Below, in pieces: positions 24,038 to 32,634 of a stretch of DNA of 64,000 nucleotides. Both the position numbers and the translations under genes were made by a program. A model generated the notes under the pieces. That model was not told where the DNA came from. It saw only the letters and a list, made by a program, of their open reading frames with translations, and did not search any database. Each line of letters begins with the position of its first letter. Within the stretch, counting starts at the first letter, position 1. The stretch is from Desulfuromonadaceae bacterium. Its GTDB lineage: Bacteria; Desulfobacterota; Desulfuromonadia; Geobacterales; Pseudopelobacteraceae. The stretch covers positions 62,001 through 126,000 of the forward strand of contig JAQUHA010000002.1 of NCBI GenBank assembly GCA_028683855.1. Direction: 5' to 3'.

Positions 24038-24901
24038 ATGGAGCTTGCACTGCCGATTACAGTTTATTGGGATTTGTCTCCTGACGCGATATCATGCGAT
24101 TATATTTCCCGTTTATCTTCCGAAATTCTGGAGTGCCGGCTGTTGATGCTGCAGTTGTATGATCCATCTTTAGAGTTGAGTGATGCCGCACTTAGTATAA
24201 TCGAACAGTTTAAGGGGAAACAGGTTGCAGTCACCCTGACAATCTCTAACTCATCTTTTTTGTCTGTATCAGCCGATTCAAATCCGGAACTGGCAGTAAA
24301 AGAAATCTTAATTGCCTGTGACGGACTGGAATCTTTAAAAGAGTACCCCCCCTCAGAGGGGGTGGGGCTCTCTTTTTTTGTAAATAGTAAAAACTGGACA
24401 GAGCTTCCTGAAGTTATCTCCTTCTGCAGGAAAAATGGGATTAGCCGCCTTGTTCTTCCTATGCAGCGTCTGTACGCCGGTGAAGAACCATTTTTTCTCA
24501 ACAGGCAGGAGCAGAAGAGATTAGAAACTGCTTTGGCAGAAGCGGGTGGAACAGAGGGGCTTAAGCTTACTATTCATGACCCTTTTCTTTGGCGGGCGTT
24601 TAACCCATCTACCCCATTTCCACAGGGGGGGTGTCAGGCAGCAAATACTATGATAGCAATATCTCCTGACGGAGGTGTTTATCCCTGCCCGACCCTGCCG
24701 GTGCGACTTGATGGAGTCGGCGATAAAACTTTGAAAGAGATAGTTGCATCTTCAGCGAAGAAAGATATCAGGCGTAGAATTTTGGAGACACCTTCAGCCT
24801 GCAGTAGTTGTCAGGAACTGCCGGTCTGCAAAGGTGGTTGTCGAGGTAGATCGTTGGTAATGCATACTTCGTTTGACTATATTGATGATGCGTGCAAATA
24901 A
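24038..24901 (+). CDS. GeoRSP-type SPASM protein lacking the radical SAM motif
   Basis: A 287-aa protein that has a radical-SAM-barrel-like N-terminal half (ITVYWDLSPDAISCDYISRL) in which CxxxCxxC is lost, and an intact SPASM part (GGCQAANTMIAISPDGGVYPC, then CSSCQELPVCKGGC). It cannot make a canonical SAM radical itself; it may form a heterodimer with the preceding enzyme, supplying clusters or substrate binding. It starts 4 bp after the radical SAM stop. One segment carries a run of C/G (ACCCCCCCTCAGAGGGGGTGG near 24346) but the frame is intact. Confidence 0.8.
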   Translation: MELALPITVYWDLSPDAISCDYISRLSSEILECRLLMLQLYDPSLELSDAALSIIEQFKGKQVAVTLTISNSSFLSVSADSNPELAVKEILIACDGLESLKEYPPSEGVGLSFFVNSKNWTELPEVISFCRKNGISRLVLPMQRLYAGEEPFFLNRQEQKRLETALAEAGGTEGLKLTIHDPFLWRAFNPSTPFPQGGCQAANTMIAISPDGGVYPCPTLPVRLDGVGDKTLKEIVASSAKKDIRRRILETPSACSSCQELPVCKGGCRGRSLVMHTSFDYIDDACK

Positions 24902-24922
24902 ATGGAACAGAGGGGATAAATA

Positions 24923-25450
24923 GTGGAATTCTCGGATATTGTAAAGTTTCATGGTCATTCATGTCCCGGACTGGCTATAGGTTATCGTCTCTCCATGGCT
25001 GCCATGAACGGACTTGGAGTAGTAAGATCTGACGATGAGGAGCTTTTTGCAGTAGTTGAGAATGATGCGTGCGGTGTTGATGCATTGCAGTTTGTAACCG
25101 GATGTACATTCGGTAAAGGGAACCTCTTTTTTAATGATTACGGGAAACAGGTGTATACACTTTTTTCACGCGTGAAGCAGCTAGGTGTTCGGGTTACATT
25201 CCATGGTAGCGGTATACCTGTAGAGCTTCGTGAAGACAGACCGGCATTTGCTGAACGAGTGTTGCAGGAGAGTGAGGCTGCGATTATTTCTGTAGTTGCT
25301 GTTCCGTACAGAGAGCTGCAGGTTGCGAAAATCAGAAAATCCGGAGTCTGTTCAATCTGTGGTGAATCGGTTATGGAGACAAAGATGCTTGATGCATTAA
25401 ATGGCAGAATATGTATTCCTTGTTCAGAACAGAAAGTAGCTCCGAATTAA
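24923..25450 (+). CDS. FmdE-family protein with C-terminal zinc-ribbon
   Basis: A 175-aa FmdE (formylmethanofuran dehydrogenase operon E) domain protein: FHGHSCPGLAIGYRLS near residue 9, ENDACGVDALQFVTGC in the middle, and a C-terminal CxxC...CxxC zinc-ribbon-like end (CSICGE, CIPC). FmdE-like proteins bind metal and often pair with molybdenum, tungsten or metal-transport genes; no formylmethanofuran pathway is expected here. GTG 24923 is chosen, with GAGGGG 7 nt upstream. It directly follows the SPASM partner gene. Confidence 0.75.
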   Translation: MEFSDIVKFHGHSCPGLAIGYRLSMAAMNGLGVVRSDDEELFAVVENDACGVDALQFVTGCTFGKGNLFFNDYGKQVYTLFSRVKQLGVRVTFHGSGIPVELREDRPAFAERVLQESEAAIISVVAVPYRELQVAKIRKSGVCSICGESVMETKMLDALNGRICIPCSEQKVAPN

Positions 25451-25482
25451 ATTTTCAAATACAGAAAGAACAGGAACGTAAT

Positions 25483-26388
25483 ATGCGTATAAAACTTATG
25501 ACCTGCTTGTTACTTGGTTTTACAATGTTTTTAATGTTAGCCGGATGTAAGAGCGAAGGGAAAAGGGAGACAGTTAAGATCGGGTATATGCTCTGCAACA
25601 GTGAGCGTGAAACGACAGAGCGATTTCTGCCGCTTACAAAATATCTTTCCGACAAAGTCGGCGTAGATTTTGTTATGGTTCCGGTCGATACGAATGATTT
25701 TGAGAAACGTTTTAAGGCTGGTGAGTTTGCTTTTACACACACAAATTCACTTCTTTACATAATTCTGCACGAAAATGAGAATGTTCAGCTGCTTGCCTCC
25801 GAAAAGCGCGGTAAGTTGGGCTCCCGCTCCGCTGGTGTTATAATAGCCCGTAAAGATAGTGGTATTACAAAAATTTCGGATATTCGCGGCAAGCGCATGG
25901 CTTTCGGTCCCATGCTTGCACCGACCGGATACCTTGCGGAATATGACCTTATGCTGGCAGCCGGTATAAACCCGGAGAATGATCTTGGACACTACACAAT
26001 ACCGTCCGGCTCATTTAAACATGAAAAACTTATTTATGGTGTCCTTTACGGGATGTACGATGTCGCAGCTGCACCGATTATGGATATTGAAAATATGACG
26101 AGAGATGGCAAGATATCAGCAGATGAAATTATAATTTTAGCCCAGAGCAAGCCAATTCCATACTGTACTTTCGGCGTCGGAAAGGACGTAGATCAGGCCT
26201 TGGTGAAAAAGGTGAAAGATGCGCTGATGTCACTTAAACCTGAAGATACCGCTATGGTTAACGGTGAACAGCTTAAGGTTATGAAGGCTGCCTGGATTGA
26301 CGGTTATGAAGAACTCCTCGATTCTGATTATGACCCTATCCGTGAAATGGCAAAGAGGGTAAATATGCCTCCGTACCAGAAATATTAA
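25483..26388 (+). CDS. PhnD/TAXI-type substrate-binding lipoprotein
   Basis: A 301-aa lipoprotein (lipobox LAGC, Cys about residue 21) with a PhnD-like periplasmic binding domain (IGYMLCNSERETTERFLPLT, AFTHTNSLLYIILHE, DIRGKRMAFGP). Family members bind phosphonate, phosphite or other oxyanions for ABC importers or sense them for kinases; there is no ABC permease or ATPase nearby, so the ligand is unknown. ATG 25483 is preferred over an in-frame ATG 24 codons upstream because it yields a signal peptide. The stop is 5 bp before the next gene. Confidence 0.75.
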   Translation: MRIKLMTCLLLGFTMFLMLAGCKSEGKRETVKIGYMLCNSERETTERFLPLTKYLSDKVGVDFVMVPVDTNDFEKRFKAGEFAFTHTNSLLYIILHENENVQLLASEKRGKLGSRSAGVIIARKDSGITKISDIRGKRMAFGPMLAPTGYLAEYDLMLAAGINPENDLGHYTIPSGSFKHEKLIYGVLYGMYDVAAAPIMDIENMTRDGKISADEIIILAQSKPIPYCTFGVGKDVDQALVKKVKDALMSLKPEDTAMVNGEQLKVMKAAWIDGYEELLDSDYDPIREMAKRVNMPPYQKY

Positions 26389-26393
26389 GGCAG

Positions 26394-26933
26394 ATGTTTA
26401 GAGACCGATACGATAAGCTCTGCTGGTTCTTTCTGATCATTCTCTCTGTTTCTGTATTCACCATCCTCTATCAAAGTAGAGAAACTATTGACAGGAAGAA
26501 CAGCGTGGCAAGCAAATCGCTGGAACGTGAGCTTGCATATAGAGCCAAAGTGCAGTTAATTGCTGAGATCTATGCTCCGGTCGAGTTGCTGCATAAAGAG
26601 GGGAAGAATCAAAATGCCCTTTTAAAGCTGGACGAACTTATAATAAAATATCCCTCGGAAGCACATGGGCATATTCTGCAGGGGGGAATTCTTCTGGAAA
26701 TGGGTGCTTTTGACGAAGCTCTCTCTTCTTATGTAGCCGGTATTAAGCTGAACGGTGACTATCTTGATCCAAAAAGCCCTCTATCCCGCCGTACTGAAAT
26801 TCAGAAACTTGTTGATGATGGTTTGAAGAGTGTTGGACAGCGTCTTGCTGCCAACCCTGGTAATACCTCTATTGCATCGTCACGCCAGAAACTTAACTAC
26901 CTTAAAAGTCGCTTGGCTGGAGGATGCGAATAA
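26394..26933 (+). CDS. Membrane-anchored TPR protein
   Basis: A 179-aa protein with one N-terminal TM anchor (LCWFFLIILSVSVFTILYQS) and a TPR-like helical region (about residues 60-125; LLKLDELIIKYPSEAHGHIL, MGAFDEALSSYVAGIKLNG). A scaffolding or interaction role is likely; the partner is not known. ATG 26394 is 5 bp after the lipoprotein stop and the TAA overlaps the ATG of the YedE-like gene. Confidence 0.65.
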   Translation: MFRDRYDKLCWFFLIILSVSVFTILYQSRETIDRKNSVASKSLERELAYRAKVQLIAEIYAPVELLHKEGKNQNALLKLDELIIKYPSEAHGHILQGGILLEMGAFDEALSSYVAGIKLNGDYLDPKSPLSRRTEIQKLVDDGLKSVGQRLAANPGNTSIASSRQKLNYLKSRLAGGCE

Positions 26934-27994
26934 TGCTGAAAAGCAGAGAATTCTGGCTGGTTACCGCCTCAGCGCTCCTGCTTGGTATTACAGGGGTATT
27001 GCTTTCGGTATGGGGTAACCCTGAAAATTCCGGTATTTGTGTCTCCTGCTTTATAGAGAATAGTGCAGGAGCTCTTGGGCTTCACGATAATCAACGAATG
27101 CAGTACCTTCGCCCCGAACTGATAGGTTTTGTCCTTGGTTCGTTTGTAACTGCCTTAATTTTCAAAGATTTCCGTTCAAGAGGGGGGAGTGCAACACTCT
27201 CAAGGCTTTTCCTCGGCATTTTCATGATTTTTGGTTGTGCGGTTTTTATCGGTTGCCCAATTAAACTGATGCTCCGTTTTGCCGCTGGAGATATGACAGC
27301 TGTTGCCGGTATTGTAGGGCTTGTTGCCGGAGTATGGGCAGGATTAAAAGGTTTGACTCATGGGGTCGAATTTGTTCCGCAGTCACAGGCTAAAAGTCAT
27401 GGCGGACTTCTGATACCCGGATTGTTTATATTGTTATTAGTATTTTTTCTAGTACGACCCGGGTTTTTGCTGTTTTCCTCTCAAGGGGGGGGGACTCAAT
27501 TTGCTCCTTGGCAGACAGCTCTTCTTGTCGGTGTCCTACTTGGAGGATTAGCTCAGCGCAGTAGGTTCTGCATAACCGGAAGTATCAGGAATTTTATGCT
27601 TATGGGGTTAAGGACATCGGCGCTTCCAGGGTTGCTAATATTCATTCTGGCTGCTCTGCTTATGAATATTCTGACTGGAAGATTCAACTATGGGTTGTAC
27701 GGACAGCCCGGGGCTCATCTTGAGTATATATGGAGTTTTCTCGGAATGGGGCTGGTAGGTTGGATTTCCGTATTGATAGGTGGCTGTCCGTTTCGCCAAC
27801 TAATAAAAGCCGGCGAGGGGGATGCCGATGCCGGCATAGTAGTAATAGGTATGTTTATAGGTGGTGCTCTGGCTCAATCTTGGGGTATTGCTGCTACAGC
27901 TTCAGGTGTTTCAATTTACGGTAAGCTTGCAATGCTTGCCGGTTTTCTGCTGCTTGCCACGGGCAGTCTGGTTTTTCGTGAGCGAAATTCATGA
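26933..27994 (+). CDS. YedE-like membrane protein (selenium/sulfur transport type)
   Basis: A 353-aa protein with about ten TM segments in two halves, each with a GCP motif (FGCAVFIGCPIKLMLRFAAG and SVLIGGCPFRQLIKAGEGDA). It fits the YedE/YeeE sulfur-transport superfamily, closest in look to the variant annotated as 'putative selenium metabolism protein YedE'; selenium specificity is not shown by the sequence. ATG 26933 lies 9 nt after GGAGG; an in-frame ATG at 26924 has no site. It starts at the preceding stop codon and ends in an ATGA overlap with the glycosyltransferase. Confidence 0.78.
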   Translation: MLKSREFWLVTASALLLGITGVLLSVWGNPENSGICVSCFIENSAGALGLHDNQRMQYLRPELIGFVLGSFVTALIFKDFRSRGGSATLSRLFLGIFMIFGCAVFIGCPIKLMLRFAAGDMTAVAGIVGLVAGVWAGLKGLTHGVEFVPQSQAKSHGGLLIPGLFILLLVFFLVRPGFLLFSSQGGGTQFAPWQTALLVGVLLGGLAQRSRFCITGSIRNFMLMGLRTSALPGLLIFILAALLMNILTGRFNYGLYGQPGAHLEYIWSFLGMGLVGWISVLIGGCPFRQLIKAGEGDADAGIVVIGMFIGGALAQSWGIAATASGVSIYGKLAMLAGFLLLATGSLVFRERNS

Positions 27995-28749
27995 TATCCG
28001 GCAAGAGGCTTGTGGTTGTTATGCCGGCTTACAATGCCGAAAAGACATTACGCATGACCTATTCAGATCTTCCGATGGAGTATGTTGACGAGGTTGTGCT
28101 GGTTGATGATGCATCGCGCGATAATACGGCAGTTGTTGCAGCCGAACTTGGGATCAGGACAATTGTTCACTCTGTAAACGGTGGATATGGAGCTAATCAG
28201 AAAACCTGTTATCATGCAGCAATGGAGCTGGATGCTGACATTATAGTTATGGTTCACCCTGATTATCAGTACTCACCGCGACTCGTTACTGCTATGGCAT
28301 CCATGATTGTCTCAGGACATTACGATGTTGTTCTGGGGTCTCGCATATTGGGTGGTGAAGCCCTGAGGGGGGGGATGCCATATTACAAATATCTCTCCAA
28401 TCGTGTTTTAACAGCATTTGAAAATATAATTTTCGGGATTAAACTTTCTGAATATCACACAGGTTTTCGTGCTTTCAGTCGGAAAGTAATAGAAAAACTC
28501 CCTCTTGAGCTGAATTCTGATGATTTTCTGTTTGATAATGAAATGTTAGCCCAGTCAGTCGCTTTTGAATTCAGAATTGGCGAGATAAGCTGTCCGACAA
28601 AATATTTTCCTGAAGCATCGTCAATCAGTTTCTGGCCGAGTGTTCGTTATGGCTTTGGAGTTATCAATACCGCAATCAAATATTTTCTGCACCGTAATAA
28701 CCTAAAGAGATACAAGCTGTTCTCTTCAGATCCTGAGTTGATTTTGTAA
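27991..28749 (+). CDS. Family 2 glycosyltransferase (DPM-synthase-like)
   Basis: A 252-aa cytoplasmic GT2 enzyme, GT-A fold: VVVMPAYNAEKTLRM at the start, DEVVLVDDASRDNT, and a metal-binding region (IIVMVHPDYQYSPRL). It resembles dolichol-phosphate-mannose-synthase-like enzymes that make polyprenyl-phosphate sugars; no C-terminal TM is present. The start overlaps the YedE-like stop. It is the last gene of the long co-directional run and could charge a lipid sugar for the TMTC-like protein at its other end, which is an inference. Confidence 0.82.
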   Translation: MISGKRLVVVMPAYNAEKTLRMTYSDLPMEYVDEVVLVDDASRDNTAVVAAELGIRTIVHSVNGGYGANQKTCYHAAMELDADIIVMVHPDYQYSPRLVTAMASMIVSGHYDVVLGSRILGGEALRGGMPYYKYLSNRVLTAFENIIFGIKLSEYHTGFRAFSRKVIEKLPLELNSDDFLFDNEMLAQSVAFEFRIGEISCPTKYFPEASSISFWPSVRYGFGVINTAIKYFLHRNNLKRYKLFSSDPELIL

Positions 28750-28792
28750 ATCCCCTAGTTTATAAATACTTCGAGATACATTTAAATCTTTG

Positions 28793-28821
28793 TTGACAGA
28801 TTTATGTTGAGGTTATATAGT
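28793..28821 (+). promoter_or_regulatory. Sigma-70 promoter of the solitary pseudopilin gene
   Basis: Perfect -35 TTGACA (28793-28798), a 17-bp spacer and TATAGT (28816-28821), about 60 bp upstream of the start codon. The best sigma-70 match seen in the window. Confidence 0.75.
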
Positions 28822-28881
28822 CCAACAAGCTTTGTGTATACAGACGTAATGTTATTCTAAATACTTTTTTTGGGGGGAGAG

Positions 28882-29487
28882 ATGAGGAACTTTGTTGAGA
28901 TGAACCGTAAGGGCTTTACGCTGATCGAGGTTATTGTAGTAGCGGCAATTATTGCTATCTTGGCTGGTATTCTTGTACCAATGATAATCAACCAGGTTGA
29001 TGACTCGAAAGTGTCAAAGGCAAAAGGTGATTTGAAGACGATGCAGACGGCTATTCAGATGTTCAAGAATGACCTTTCGACTTTCCCTATTAGGCATGAT
29101 GGTAGCGTTGAAGCTTCTGCAGACACTTTCTTTGAAGTTCTCAAAAGTGCTGGTAACGAACCCGCTGTTGGCTCTACAGATTGGGGTGAAGCATTGGCTT
29201 CAACTGGAGGGAATGCAAAACTGTTGGATCACTTAAGAATTAATGTGGCACCTGATGGTTACAATTATCCTGCTACCAAGTGGAAAGGGCCTTATCTAGG
29301 TGATGCTCCTGGCGATCCATGGGGGAATGCTTATTATATTGGAGCGAAAAACTTTGTTGACGACCCATTAAATCCAGGTGTTTCCAAGCCGGTTTGGATT
29401 ATTTCAGCAGGAGCAGACGGAATTCTTCAGACCAATACTACTGATGAAGAGCTAGTAGGAGATGATATCGGAATTCGTTACAAGTAG
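28882..29487 (+). CDS. GspG-like pseudopilin
   Basis: A 201-aa type IV pilin-like protein with a class III leader, cleavage after RKG and before FTLIEVIVVAAIIAILAG, then the hydrophobic helix. The globular domain shows GspG-type features near the end (KGPYLGDAPGDPWGNAYYIG and WIISAGADGILQT), the loop that binds calcium in major pseudopilins. ATG 28882 has a TGGGGGGAGAG site. It is monocistronic, with its own strong promoter and terminator. It lies about 850 bp beyond the end of the minus-strand secretion operon (crcB and DUF190 intervene) and could be its main filament subunit. Confidence 0.82.
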   Translation: MRNFVEMNRKGFTLIEVIVVAAIIAILAGILVPMIINQVDDSKVSKAKGDLKTMQTAIQMFKNDLSTFPIRHDGSVEASADTFFEVLKSAGNEPAVGSTDWGEALASTGGNAKLLDHLRINVAPDGYNYPATKWKGPYLGDAPGDPWGNAYYIGAKNFVDDPLNPGVSKPVWIISAGADGILQTNTTDEELVGDDIGIRYK

Positions 29488-29519
29488 TATTTAATTATTT
29501 GTTTATTGTTCAAATATTT

Positions 29520-29555
29520 GCCGGGGCTGTTTTTAAGCCTCGGCATTTGTTTTTT
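29520..29555 (+). terminator. Intrinsic terminator after the pseudopilin gene
   Basis: GCCGGGGCT pairs with AGCCTCGGC (one G-U) around a short T-rich loop, followed by ATTTGTTTTTT. Confidence 0.8.
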
Positions 29556-29607
29556 CATACAGATGCTTTATACAACAAATATTTTGATTGACAGCAAGGA
29601 ACTGGTA

Positions 29608-29985
29608 ATGAAAACAGCTGTTACAATTGCCTTTCTCTCTGCAGCAGGTGGGCTTACTCGATTTTATCTCTCCGGTTGGGTTTATACCATTCTTGGACGT
29701 GCTTTTCCGTATGGCACTCTAGTAGTAAATGTGACTGGTGCATATTTTATAGGTTTTGTTATGGAACTTGGTTTGCGGAGTACTTTTATTCCGGATACGT
29801 TACGCCTAGGCTTGACTATCGGGTTTCTGGGTGGTCTGACAACATTTTCAACATTCAGTTATGAAACTTTTGTACTGCTTGAAGATGGGCGGGTTGCGTT
29901 GGCGTTTATAAATATTATGACAAGTGTTGCAGCCTGCCTGCTTTTTACATGGCTTGGAATCATCACCGTAAAGACAGTTTTATGA
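29608..29985 (+). CDS. crcB: CrcB/Fluc fluoride channel
   Basis: A 125-aa four-TM fluoride exporter subunit: LSAAGGLTRFYLSG, PYGTLVVNVTGAYFIGF and TIGFLGGLTTFSTFSYET, the family signature. ATG 29608 with AAGGA upstream gives the usual length; the frame is open to 29506 but that would start inside the preceding terminator. No fluoride riboswitch could be recognised in the short 5' region. It overlaps the DUF190 frame at its stop. Confidence 0.9.
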   Translation: MKTAVTIAFLSAAGGLTRFYLSGWVYTILGRAFPYGTLVVNVTGAYFIGFVMELGLRSTFIPDTLRLGLTIGFLGGLTTFSTFSYETFVLLEDGRVALAFINIMTSVAACLLFTWLGIITVKTVL

Positions 29986-29996
29986 AGGAAACTATT

Positions 29997-30347
29997 ATGA
30001 CCAAACTGACGGGCGAACAGATGTTGATGAGGATATTTATAGCTGAGAGTGATCGCTTTGAACACAAACCATTATATGAGTCGCTGGTTGAGCTGTTCAG
30101 GAAAAATCTTTTTGCAGGTGTTACCGTGTTGCGCGGAATATCCGGTTTTGGTGCCAGTCATGTCTATCATACACAGAAACTGCTTGATCTCTCTGCCGAT
30201 CTACCGTTGATAGTAGAGGTGGTTGATACTCCGGAAAAGATCAACGAGATTATGCCGCAGATTGATTTAATGATGAACGGTGGAATGATTACGTTGGAAA
30301 AAGCTACAGTTATACGCTATCGTTCAGGTGAGCTTAACGCTGAATAG
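29997..30347 (+). CDS. DUF190 protein, PII-like
   Basis: A 116-aa DUF190 protein (MTKLTGEQMLMRIFIAESDR, then FAGVTVLRGISGFG). DUF190 members have a PII-like trimeric fold and are commonly paired with crcB; the function is not established. ATG 29997 has AAGGA 7 nt upstream; ATG 29982 (overlapping the crcB stop as ATGA) is possible. The 3' end overlaps the convergent secretin gene by 14 bp. Confidence 0.85.
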   Translation: MTKLTGEQMLMRIFIAESDRFEHKPLYESLVELFRKNLFAGVTVLRGISGFGASHVYHTQKLLDLSADLPLIVEVVDTPEKINEIMPQIDLMMNGGMITLEKATVIRYRSGELNAE

Positions 30348-32634
30348 TATTGGCGGAAATGCGCTCAGAGCAGTCCTTCCTGTAATATGCGGCATCTGCT
30401 GAAAACGGGGAGTTAGGGTAAGCCTTTAGGAAGTTGTCAAATACCTTTATGCTCTCTCTGCAGTCACCTATTTTGTAGGCACTTACTGCACTACGGTACA
30501 GAGTCTGTTCTGCTGCCGTTGTAACGGAAACAGTCTGGACATCGGATGAAGATGATGTTGAATATTCCTGTTTATCGTCGTTTTTAAGCCTGGGTTCAGC
30601 TTCTGGATATTTTGTAACACTGTAGGCTTCAGATTTAATGTTTCTATTCTTCTCAATTACCTGTGCATTAATTTCTTTCTGCTCTTTCGCAGGTTTGGCA
30701 GTTTCCTCAATTTTATTACTCTCAGTTCTATTTTCTATAACAATACTATCTTTTTTCAAGCTATCAACCTTTGTCTCTTTCTGTACATATTTATCGATGG
30801 CATCTGATTTATTTAAGTCAGTTACACTGCTTTGTTGATTATTAAAATTCCTCTCCTGCTCAATAACAGGCTGTATTCGATGAGGTTCACTCCTCATAAT
30901 CCAGTCACGCGAACTTTTTTCAGTAATCATACTCCCCATATTATTTATGAGATGAAAATCCCCGCCCATATTCTGCATCCGTTTCTCATGATCTTCTCTT
31001 ATTTCAGTAATGTTTTTGTTGTTTAGTACATATGGAGTCATCATGATTACCAACTCTGTTTTATTTCTTTCTTGGAAGTTGTAGGAAAAAAGTGCACCTA
31101 AATAAGGTATTTCACCAAGTAGTGGTACGCTACGTCTTGTCTCATTGAGCTTATCAGATATTAATCCAGCAATAACTATCGTTTCTCCATTTTTAGCATC
31201 AACCATAGTGTCTATTTCCCTGATGTCAATAATCGGTTTTGTACTGGTTTTGTCAGGGGAAACCGACAAAACTTTAATTTCGGATATGCTGGGATGTATC
31301 TGCATTATTATAGAACCATTAGGTCCAATCTGGGGAGTAACATCTAGAAATATTCCAACTTCATCAATTTGTGGCGTGGTAGTGTATGTATCAGTTCCTA
31401 TGAGTCCACTTTGTGTCGTTTTGGTGGATATCCATGAAACTTGCTTTGTTGTTAACTTTATTACAGCCTTCTGATTGTTAAGTGCAGAAATTTTTGGGCT
31501 TGAAAGCATTCTTACATTTCCTTGTTCTTTCATAGCATCAATTAATATACTAAAGTTGTTCCAATGACCTGGTAAAGTAATTCCATCTGTACCAACAGGA
31601 GGATATGGATTAGAAAGTGGATTTAAAGTTTGAGGTGATGAAAGAGTGAATACATTAGTCATGGTATTTGGTGTTAAAGATTGCCCGATTACGAGATTAG
31701 TGCTTTTGTCGAGTATTACTTTCCAATCAATTCCAAGTGAAAAAGAATCTCTTAATGAAACTTCCATTATGTGCGCTTGAATCAGTACCTGACGTTTGCT
31801 CCCTTCTTCAACGTCTGAGAGGAAGGAGGCAATTCTATCAAGATTTTCGGGATAGTCGGTTATTTGTATGATACCTGCCATTTCATTAACAACTAGCTGT
31901 TTTAGCAAATTATTATTTATTTGGGTGTTACTTAGAAATGGGTCGTTTAGTTCTTGTGTTGTTACTTTGCTATTGTCTTTGCCTTTTAAACCGTCATCCG
32001 CTTTTTTCTCGGATTCACCGGCAATGTATCCACCACCCTCACGTTTTCCAATTCCGCTCTTACCGAATACGAACATTTCAAGTGATGACTCGAGAGCTCC
32101 CCAATAGTCAGACTTGCCGGTAGTTGAAACACTTACACTTCCAGAACCAGCAGACGCAAAACCGGATACATTCATGTTGCTTGAAGAGTTACGGGTGTCT
32201 TTAAGATAGTTCATGTGGAAAGTTCTGGTAGTAAGCCTTGGTCTTCCGACCAGTATCATTCCATTCTCTACCGCAGCGGTGTAGCCAAGTGGTTTCAGTA
32301 TTTCGTAGAGGATCTCGCCCAGTTTCTTGTTTTTTGCCTCAATTTGAACCATTCCGCGCATATTTCGTTCGGAGACAATGGTTGTTCCGCTCTCTTTTGA
32401 AAGTAACATTAGAACATCACCCAGTTCGGCGTTTTTGAGTGATAGAGAGTACGTTTTACCCGGATCTTCATTTCTGTAAGCATCCGGATCTTTTGCGATC
32501 TGTTCAGGAACAGGTTTAGCCTGCGGGAGAGCATAAGATGGAGCAGCTTTAGTGTTATTGACGCTGCTCATTTTTGCATTAACGCAGCCTGCAACAAGAA
32601 TCGCAGCCGGAATTAATATCAATTTACGGATCAT
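30334..32634 (-). CDS. MshL-like secretin with linker and C-terminal TPR
   Basis: Outer-membrane secretin pore of a type IV pilus/type II secretion-like machine, 766 aa. An N-terminal lipoprotein signal (LVAGC), an STN/N0-like domain (SLKNAELGDVLMLLSKESGT), N1-type repeats and a secretin core (VAGLISDKLNETRRSVPLLG, then IPYLGALFSYNF) lie before residue ~560. Beyond it come a Lys/Glu-rich, low-complexity linker (about 600-690) and a short TPR-like module (AVSAYKIGDCRESIKVFDNF), which are unusual for MshL. The start overlaps the PilP-like stop by 4 bp. Confidence 0.85.
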   Translation of the reverse strand: MIRKLILIPAAILVAGCVNAKMSSVNNTKAAPSYALPQAKPVPEQIAKDPDAYRNEDPGKTYSLSLKNAELGDVLMLLSKESGTTIVSERNMRGMVQIEAKNKKLGEILYEILKPLGYTAAVENGMILVGRPRLTTRTFHMNYLKDTRNSSSNMNVSGFASAGSGSVSVSTTGKSDYWGALESSLEMFVFGKSGIGKREGGGYIAGESEKKADDGLKGKDNSKVTTQELNDPFLSNTQINNNLLKQLVVNEMAGIIQITDYPENLDRIASFLSDVEEGSKRQVLIQAHIMEVSLRDSFSLGIDWKVILDKSTNLVIGQSLTPNTMTNVFTLSSPQTLNPLSNPYPPVGTDGITLPGHWNNFSILIDAMKEQGNVRMLSSPKISALNNQKAVIKLTTKQVSWISTKTTQSGLIGTDTYTTTPQIDEVGIFLDVTPQIGPNGSIIMQIHPSISEIKVLSVSPDKTSTKPIIDIREIDTMVDAKNGETIVIAGLISDKLNETRRSVPLLGEIPYLGALFSYNFQERNKTELVIMMTPYVLNNKNITEIREDHEKRMQNMGGDFHLINNMGSMITEKSSRDWIMRSEPHRIQPVIEQERNFNNQQSSVTDLNKSDAIDKYVQKETKVDSLKKDSIVIENRTESNKIEETAKPAKEQKEINAQVIEKNRNIKSEAYSVTKYPEAEPRLKNDDKQEYSTSSSSDVQTVSVTTAAEQTLYRSAVSAYKIGDCRESIKVFDNFLKAYPNSPFSADAAYYRKDCSERISANTIQR

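Noticed and set aside
22375..25482. Short precursor-peptide gene for GeoRSP in the gaps
   Set aside because: Gaps are 4-40 bp and contain no frame with a ribosome site; no precursor could be supported.
29488..29607. Fluoride riboswitch before crcB
   Set aside because: Only about 50 nt remain between the pseudopilin terminator and the crcB start, and no crcB-motif core could be recognised.
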